DNA of 15,500 nucleotides from Clostridiales bacterium UBA7568 (lineage in GTDB: Bacteria > Bacillota > Clostridia > Oscillospirales > CAG-272). Each line of letters starts with the position of its first letter. Positions within the stretch are counted from its first letter, which is position 1. The notes below the pieces were generated by a model that had not been told where the DNA came from, searched no databases, and was given only the letters and a program-made list of their open reading frames with translations. Of this stretch, positions 11,023-15,500 are shown piece by piece. The DNA is taken from the NCBI GenBank assembly GCA_002479075.1, contig DLLG01000004.1:34313-49812 (forward strand). Reading direction: 5' to 3'. A program made the position numbers and the translations under genes.

Positions 11023-11796
11023 ATGCAGATAAAAGCCCGCATCGAAAGCAGAAGCAATCCGAAGGTGATATGGGCGCGGGGGCTTTCCGAAAAGAAAAAC
11101 AGGCAGAGAGAGGGATTTTTCCGCTTTGAAGGGATAAAGTTGTTTTCCGAGGCGCTGCGGGAAAAGCTCGATATAACCGCCGTTTTCGCAACGGAAAAGG
11201 CGCTTGCGCTTTATGACGACGTTTTTGCGCCGTTTGACGGTGATTTATATGAGGTTGCAGACAGCGTATACCAAAAGCTGACGGACGAAAACGCCCCGCA
11301 GGGCGTGCTGACTATTGCAAAGGCACCCTCGCCCGTGCCTAAAAACACGGGACTTACAATCCTCCTTGACGGCGTTGCGGACCCCGGAAACGTCGGAACG
11401 GTTATCCGTTGCGCGGATGCGTTCGGCGCGGAAAGAGTCGTCCTCGGCGACGGTTCGGCGGACGCCTTCGGACAGAAAACCGTCCGCGCGGCGATGGGCT
11501 CGCTTTTCAGAGTGCCGACGGAAAGAGCGTCGCTTGAGGAGACAATAGATGCGCTGAAAAATGACGGATACGGCGTTTATGCCGCTATGCTGGACAGGTC
11601 GTCCGTGCGTATTGACGAAATCGGAAAGGGCGGGAAGCTTGCATTTGTCGTCGGCAACGAGGGACACGGCATATCGGACGGAGTTCGCGCGGCTTGCACG
11701 GGAAGCGTGATTATTCCTATGGCTGAAAACGGAGCGGAATCGCTCAATGCGGCGGTTGCGGCATCCGTTATAATGTGGGAACATAAGAGAATCTGA
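11023..11796 (+). CDS. SpoU/TrmH-family RNA 2'-O-methyltransferase
   Basis: The protein has 257 residues. The ATG at 11023 has AGGGAG eight bases upstream; an in-frame ATG at 10987 lies within the hairpin after rplT and is less likely. The N-terminal RNA-binding (L30e-like) part spans about 1-105. The SPOUT catalytic part carries all three knot motifs: DPGNVGTVIRCADAFG (120-135, catalytic Arg129), FVVGNEGHGIS (208-218) and IPMAENGAESLNAAVAA (231-247). It methylates a ribose 2'-OH, most likely in 23S rRNA, using S-adenosylmethionine. The exact nucleotide cannot be told from sequence. A methyltransferase of this type beside rplT is, as I recall, common in Firmicutes. It lies 13 bases ahead of dprA. 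Confidence 0.93.
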   Translation: MQIKARIESRSNPKVIWARGLSEKKNRQREGFFRFEGIKLFSEALREKLDITAVFATEKALALYDDVFAPFDGDLYEVADSVYQKLTDENAPQGVLTIAKAPSPVPKNTGLTILLDGVADPGNVGTVIRCADAFGAERVVLGDGSADAFGQKTVRAAMGSLFRVPTERASLEETIDALKNDGYGVYAAMLDRSSVRIDEIGKGGKLAFVVGNEGHGISDGVRAACTGSVIIPMAENGAESLNAAVAASVIMWEHKRI

Positions 11797-11809
11797 CGAG
11801 GGAAAAACT

Positions 11810-13069
11810 ATGGACAAACAACTGCTTTATTGGATATGGCTTTCGCTCCGCTGCGGAGCGGGAAGCGAAAACGGAACGTATCTCCTCGCAAAGCTCAAAA
11901 CGCCGCAGGCGGTATACGAGGCGACGGAGGAGCGGCTGAAGGAAATACCCGGCTTGCCGAAGGATCTTATAACCGCCCTGCTTGATAAAGACCTCGATCT
12001 TTGCAAGCGCATAGTTGACTATTGCGTAAGGACGAACGTCTCGATTATGACCGCTGACAGCGATATATATCCGCAAAGGCTCAAAAATATTCACTCAAAG
12101 CCGCTTTTGCTCTATTATAAAGGTAAGGTGCCGGATATAGACGCAAATGTTCTCTGCGCCGTCGTCGGAACGAGATCCTGCACGGATTACGGAGAAAAGG
12201 TTGCGTATAAGTTCGGCGCGGAGCTTGCGATGGGCGGAGCGATCGTTGTTTCCGGAATGGCTCTCGGAATCGACGCTATGGCGGCGAGAGGAGCGCTTTC
12301 CGTCGGCGGACATACGATAGCGGTTCTCGGGTGCGGAATAGATACGGCATATCCTCCGCAGAACAGAGACCTTATGGAGGAGATAATCTTAAACGGCACC
12401 GTTATGACGGAGTACGCTCCCGGAACAGAGCCCGCAGGCTGGAATTTTCCCGTCCGCAACAGGATAATCTCCGGTCTTTGTCAGGCGACGCTCGTCGTTG
12501 AGGCGGATAAAAGAAGCGGCGCGCTGATAACGGCGGACAGGGCAATTTCCCAGGGCAGAGACGTTTTCGCCGTGCCGGGAAAGATCGGCGACCGCGAAAG
12601 CGAGGGCACAAACGCGCTTATTCAGAGCGGGGTCAGAGTTGCGCTTTCGGCAAAGGACATTCTCAGAGAATACGAGCTGCTCTATCCGACAAAAATATTC
12701 GTTGAGCACATAGATGACAGGCGGTTTGTAACCTCGCAGAAGCTGAAGGTTGCCTCGCCCTCCCGTGAGGCTACGGTTGCCGCGCCGCCGAGATATACGA
12801 AGGTCCGCATTTTTGACGATCCGCCGGAAAAGTCGCGAGTCAGAGAAAAATCCGGGCCGAAGCAGGAGCAGGATCTTTCATCTCTGACGGACGAAGAAAG
12901 AGAACTTTATTCCGTTATCAAGGGAAAAATGACGACGGACGAAATACATCGCGCGGCGGAGAGCATCGGTATAAAGAAGGATACGGGAGGGCTTCTCGGT
13001 CTGCTTACAACGCTTGAGGTCTACGGGCTGATCGAAGCCGCTCCTGGCGGGGCCTACAAAAGAGTTTAA
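11810..13069 (+). CDS. dprA: DNA-processing protein DprA (Smf)
   Basis: The protein has 419 residues. An N-terminal helix-hairpin-helix-like region (about 1-65) precedes the DprA Rossmann-like domain. Its blocks are VVGTRS (118-123), VSGMALGIDAMA (147-158), GGHTIAVLGCGID (166-178), FPVRNRIISGL (213-223), SGALITAD (236-243) and GTNALI (266-271). A polar, low-complexity linker (about 300-355) leads to a winged-helix DML1-like domain at 360-419. DprA protects incoming single-stranded DNA and loads RecA during transformation. The gene is also widespread in species not known to be competent. The ribosome binding site GAGGG sits in the 13-base gap after the methyltransferase gene, indicating co-transcription. 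topA follows, a common Firmicutes order. Confidence 0.96.
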   Translation: MDKQLLYWIWLSLRCGAGSENGTYLLAKLKTPQAVYEATEERLKEIPGLPKDLITALLDKDLDLCKRIVDYCVRTNVSIMTADSDIYPQRLKNIHSKPLLLYYKGKVPDIDANVLCAVVGTRSCTDYGEKVAYKFGAELAMGGAIVVSGMALGIDAMAARGALSVGGHTIAVLGCGIDTAYPPQNRDLMEEIILNGTVMTEYAPGTEPAGWNFPVRNRIISGLCQATLVVEADKRSGALITADRAISQGRDVFAVPGKIGDRESEGTNALIQSGVRVALSAKDILREYELLYPTKIFVEHIDDRRFVTSQKLKVASPSREATVAAPPRYTKVRIFDDPPEKSRVREKSGPKQEQDLSSLTDEERELYSVIKGKMTTDEIHRAAESIGIKKDTGGLLGLLTTLEVYGLIEAAPGGAYKRV

Positions 13070-13079
13070 AAAATTTGAC

Positions 13080-13109
13080 TTGACACGCAGCGGAGCGTTG
13101 TTGTATAAT
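13080..13109 (+). promoter_or_regulatory. Promoter of topA
   Basis: A consensus TTGACA (13080-13085) and a consensus TATAAT (13104-13109) are separated by 18 bases. A start near 13116 gives a leader of about 57 bases. The promoter begins 11 bases after the dprA stop, so topA can be expressed independently. Confidence 0.88.
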
Positions 13110-13138
13110 GGCAAACGTCACCCGAAATAAACAAGGAT

Positions 13139-13162
13139 AAGGAGTTTCGCTTTTTCAAGCGA
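13139..13162 (+). promoter_or_regulatory. topA ribosome binding site followed by a hairpin
   Basis: AAGGAG (13139-13144) is the only good Shine-Dalgarno sequence before topA, but it ends 28 bases ahead of the ATG at 13173. Between them TCGCTT (13147-13152) and AAGCGA (13157-13162) form a 6 bp hairpin with a TTTC loop. Folding it removes 16 bases and leaves about 12, close to a workable spacing. This is a possible structure-dependent start. Confidence 0.6.
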
Positions 13163-13172
13163 TCGTGCTAAA

Positions 13173-15410
13173 ATGCAGCATTATCTCGTAATAATCGAGT
13201 CGCCTTATAAGGCGCCGGCAATAAATTCTTATCTCGGCAAGGAATATAAGGTCGTTGCGTCCGTCGGACACGTCAGAGACCTGCCGAAAAGCACACTCGG
13301 TGTCGATACCGAGCACGATTTTGCCGTTAAATATATAAACATACAGGGCAAATCGGATATAATCAACCAGCTCAAAAAGGAAGTCAAAAACGCAGATAAG
13401 GTGTTCTTTGCAACCGACCCGGACCGCGAAGGAGAGGCGATTTCCTGGCATCTTGCAACGGTTCTCGGCATAAAGCCGGATGAAGCAAACAGGGTCACTT
13501 TCAATGATATAACGAAAAAAACGGTTCTCGAAGGAATGCAGCATCCCCGCGCGATCGATATGAACCTTGTCAACTCCCAGCAGGCGAGAAGAATTCTGGA
13601 CAGAATCGTCGGTTATAAGATAAGTCCGTATCTTTGGAAGACTGTCCGCAGCGGACTTTCCGCAGGCAGAGTGCAGTCTGTCGCAACGAGGATAATTGTT
13701 GAAAGAGAGGCGGAAATCGCCGCTTTTGTTCCGAAAGAATACTGGACGATTGAAGCGATTTTGAAAACTCCGAAGCGCATAAAGCTCGCCGCAAGGTTTT
13801 ATGGTGACAAAAACGGCAAGCTTGAGCTTACATCCGGAGAAGAAGCGCAGAAGGTGCTTGATGCTTGCGAGGGAGGCGAGTTTACCGTCGCAAAAAGCGA
13901 GATTCAGAGAAAGCATCGCTCCCCAAATCCCCCGTTCATTACTTCAACTCTCCAGCAGGAGGCGTCAAAGCGGCTCGGCTTTCAGTCCAAGCGCACGATG
14001 CTCGTTGCGCAGGAGCTTTACGAGGGTATAAACCTCGGCGCGGAGAACGGCGGAACGCACGGTCTTATCACATATATGAGAACGGACTCTCTCCGCGTTT
14101 CGGACGAAGCTGCCGAAGCGGCAAAGGCGTTTATCGCAAACAGATACGGCAGCGAATATTATCCCGCAAAGCGCAGAGTGTTCAAATCGAATTCGTCCGC
14201 TCAGGACGCACACGAAGCGATCCGCCCCGCAGATCTGACTCTCCCTCCTGAAAAGGTCAAGGGAATTCTTTCCTCGGATCAGTATAAGCTTTATAAGCTG
14301 ATATGGGACAGATTCATCGCAAGTCAGATGAAGAATGCGGAGCTTGATGTTCTTTCCGCGGATATTGCCTGCGGCGATTATATATTCAAATCAAGCGAAT
14401 ACGTTGTTTCCTTCAAGGGCTATATGCTTGCCTATGACGACAGCGATGACGAAACACAGCCCAAAAACAAGCTTCCGGAGCTTTCCGAGGGCGACAGGCT
14501 TACAAAGGAATCGCTTGAATCGAAGCAAAATTTCACAGATCCTCCCGCACATTATACGGAAGGCTCGCTCATCAAGTTTCTTGAAGAAAAGGGCATAGGC
14601 AGACCGAGCACATACGCCCAGACCATCACGACCATCGTTTCCAGAGGTTATGTCAAGCGTGATAAAAAGGCGCTTATATCAACCCCTCTCGGCGAGGCGA
14701 CAGTCAAGCTGATGAAGAAGAATTTCCCCGAGATTGTCGATTATAAGTTCACGGCAAACGTCGAGACCGACCTTGACAAGATAGCCCGCGGAGAAGAAAC
14801 GATGACGGAAGTCCTCTCCGATTTTTACGGCGACTTTTCAAAGACGCTTGAAAAGGCGCAGGAGTCCATAAAGGACAACAAGGTCAAGGTGCCGGACGAG
14901 GAATCGGATATAATCTGCGAGAAATGCGGAAGGAAAATGGTCATAAAGCACGGCAGATTCGGCACTTTTGCTGCCTGCCCCGGCTACCCGGAATGCAAGA
15001 ACACCAAAACGCTTGACAAAAAGGGAAACGTCGTTGAGAAGAAGACAGATGAGCCGGAAAAAACAGATCTCAAATGCGAAAAGTGTGGCGGAGACATCGT
15101 CATCCGTCATAGCGCATACGGCAGATTCTATGCCTGCTCAAACTTCCCGAAATGCAGATATACAAAGGCAATTCTTGACCCGATCGGAGTCAAGTGTCCG
15201 AAATGCGGCGGGGAAATCGTCAAGGCTTACGGCAAGAAGAAAAACCTTTATTACCGTTGCGAAAAATATCCCGAATGCGATTTTTCAAGCTGGGATATGC
15301 CGACGACGGAAAAATGCCCGAAGTGCGGCAAGATGCTTTTTGAGAAGAAGGGTAAAGGACTTTATTGCGCAGACGAGAGCTGCGGATATAAGAGTTACAG
15401 CGATAAATAA
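13173..15410 (+). CDS. topA: DNA topoisomerase I (type IA)
   Basis: The protein has 745 residues. The Toprim domain starts MQHYLVIIESPYKA (catalytic Glu9, Lys13) and has the acidic triad motif DPDRE (Asp82, Asp84, Glu87). The active-site tyrosine that attacks DNA is Tyr301 in LITYMRTDS. The start matches the family N-terminus exactly, so it is retained despite the unusual ribosome binding site spacing. The C-terminal tail (about 580-740) has four zinc-ribbon modules: Cys582/585/602/608, 635/638/655/661, 675/678/696/702 and 715/718/732/737. The enzyme relaxes negative supercoils behind moving RNA polymerase. It has its own promoter after dprA and a strong terminator. Confidence 0.97.
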   Translation: MQHYLVIIESPYKAPAINSYLGKEYKVVASVGHVRDLPKSTLGVDTEHDFAVKYINIQGKSDIINQLKKEVKNADKVFFATDPDREGEAISWHLATVLGIKPDEANRVTFNDITKKTVLEGMQHPRAIDMNLVNSQQARRILDRIVGYKISPYLWKTVRSGLSAGRVQSVATRIIVEREAEIAAFVPKEYWTIEAILKTPKRIKLAARFYGDKNGKLELTSGEEAQKVLDACEGGEFTVAKSEIQRKHRSPNPPFITSTLQQEASKRLGFQSKRTMLVAQELYEGINLGAENGGTHGLITYMRTDSLRVSDEAAEAAKAFIANRYGSEYYPAKRRVFKSNSSAQDAHEAIRPADLTLPPEKVKGILSSDQYKLYKLIWDRFIASQMKNAELDVLSADIACGDYIFKSSEYVVSFKGYMLAYDDSDDETQPKNKLPELSEGDRLTKESLESKQNFTDPPAHYTEGSLIKFLEEKGIGRPSTYAQTITTIVSRGYVKRDKKALISTPLGEATVKLMKKNFPEIVDYKFTANVETDLDKIARGEETMTEVLSDFYGDFSKTLEKAQESIKDNKVKVPDEESDIICEKCGRKMVIKHGRFGTFAACPGYPECKNTKTLDKKGNVVEKKTDEPEKTDLKCEKCGGDIVIRHSAYGRFYACSNFPKCRYTKAILDPIGVKCPKCGGEIVKAYGKKKNLYYRCEKYPECDFSSWDMPTTEKCPKCGKMLFEKKGKGLYCADESCGYKSYSDK

Positions 15411-15413
15411 AAC

Positions 15414-15440
15414 AAAAGGGGCGGTTTCCGCCCCTTTTTT
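15414..15440 (+). terminator. Intrinsic terminator of topA
   Basis: AAAAGGGGCGG (15414-15424) and CCGCCCCTTTT (15428-15438) form a perfect 11 bp stem around TTT, and the T-run extends to 15440. It starts four bases after the topA stop codon. Confidence 0.95.
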
Positions 15441-15447
15441 GTATTGC

Positions 15448-15474
15448 CCTACTTCTTTTGAAAAGAAAAGCAGG
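15448..15474. repeat. Diverged copy of the dispersed palindrome
   Basis: CCTACTTCTTTTG (15448-15460) followed by AAAAGAAAAGCAGG (15461-15474) is an imperfect version of the palindrome at 2720-2747. Like that copy it is preceded by TTGCC. It lies just behind the topA terminator. Confidence 0.6.
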
Positions 15475-15482
15475 CGCTGTTC

Positions 15483-15500
15483 TTTTCTTCGAGAAGAAAA
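15483..15500. repeat. Palindrome at the right edge of the window
   Basis: TTTTCTTC (15483-15490) and GAAGAAAA (15493-15500) are perfect inverted copies around GA. The palindrome reaches the window edge and may continue. Its sequence is close to the core of the neighbouring repeat, so it may be a second, decayed unit. Confidence 0.45.

Overview
The window looks like a chromosomal segment of an anaerobic Gram-positive bacterium of the class Clostridia, probably a gut Oscillospiraceae-type lineage. The reasons are the low/mid-GC Firmicutes gene orders (infC-rpmI-rplT, dprA-topA), strong purine-rich ribosome binding sites, sigma-A-type promoters with 17-18 bp spacers, an oxygen-sensitive class III ribonucleotide reductase, an HPr-family protein, and a dispersed palindromic repeat of a kind I associate with gut Clostridia. 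The lineage is inferred from the sequence and was not tested by database search. Most of the window is housekeeping DNA. No phage, CRISPR array, tRNA, rRNA or intact transposase gene was seen.

Left part (1-3650). Three genes read leftward: trmB (tRNA m7G46 methyltransferase), rpmB (ribosomal protein bL28, zinc-binding form) and a DUF6873-like GME-fold protein of unknown function. trmB and rpmB each have a recognisable promoter. Three small rightward genes follow: a DUF378 two-helix membrane protein, a TspO-like membrane protein, and an HPr-like protein that lacks the phospho-accepting histidine. Between the first two is a gene-free stretch of about 600 bp (2165-2762). It holds a terminator, a possible 314 bp MITE-like element with 17 bp inverted termini, a row of three perfect hairpins, a pair of 19 bp direct repeats and a 13+13 bp palindrome.

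Middle part (3657-7804, leftward). This is a deoxyribonucleotide-synthesis block in the order nrdG, nrdD, trxB. NrdG is the radical-SAM activase and NrdD is the class III reductase. NrdD carries a C-terminal glutaredoxin-like CPNC domain, and only 4 bp separate nrdD from trxB, which encodes a thioredoxin-reductase-like flavoprotein. This suggests electrons pass from TrxB through a thiol carrier (perhaps the fused domain) to NrdD. nrdD has its own strong promoter with two NrdR-box-like palindromes 41 bp apart just upstream. TrxB lacks the HRRxxxR NADPH motif.

Right part (7971-15500, rightward). A CPBP intramembrane protease-like protein and a small acidic, cysteine-containing protein of unknown function come first. 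Next is the translation operon infC-rpmI-rplT, with a leader of about 150 nt ending in a terminator hairpin directly before the infC ribosome binding site, and an apparent AUC start codon for infC. Then follow a SpoU/TrmH-type rRNA 2'-O-methyltransferase, dprA and topA. topA has a strong promoter of its own and an unusual start region in which a hairpin separates the Shine-Dalgarno sequence from the AUG. A further copy of the dispersed palindrome follows the topA terminator, and another sits at the left edge of the window.

Nothing here is clearly a new biological system. The most useful leads are the nrd-trx redox unit, the histidine-less HPr, the infC and topA expression signals, and the repeat cluster at 2345-2747.
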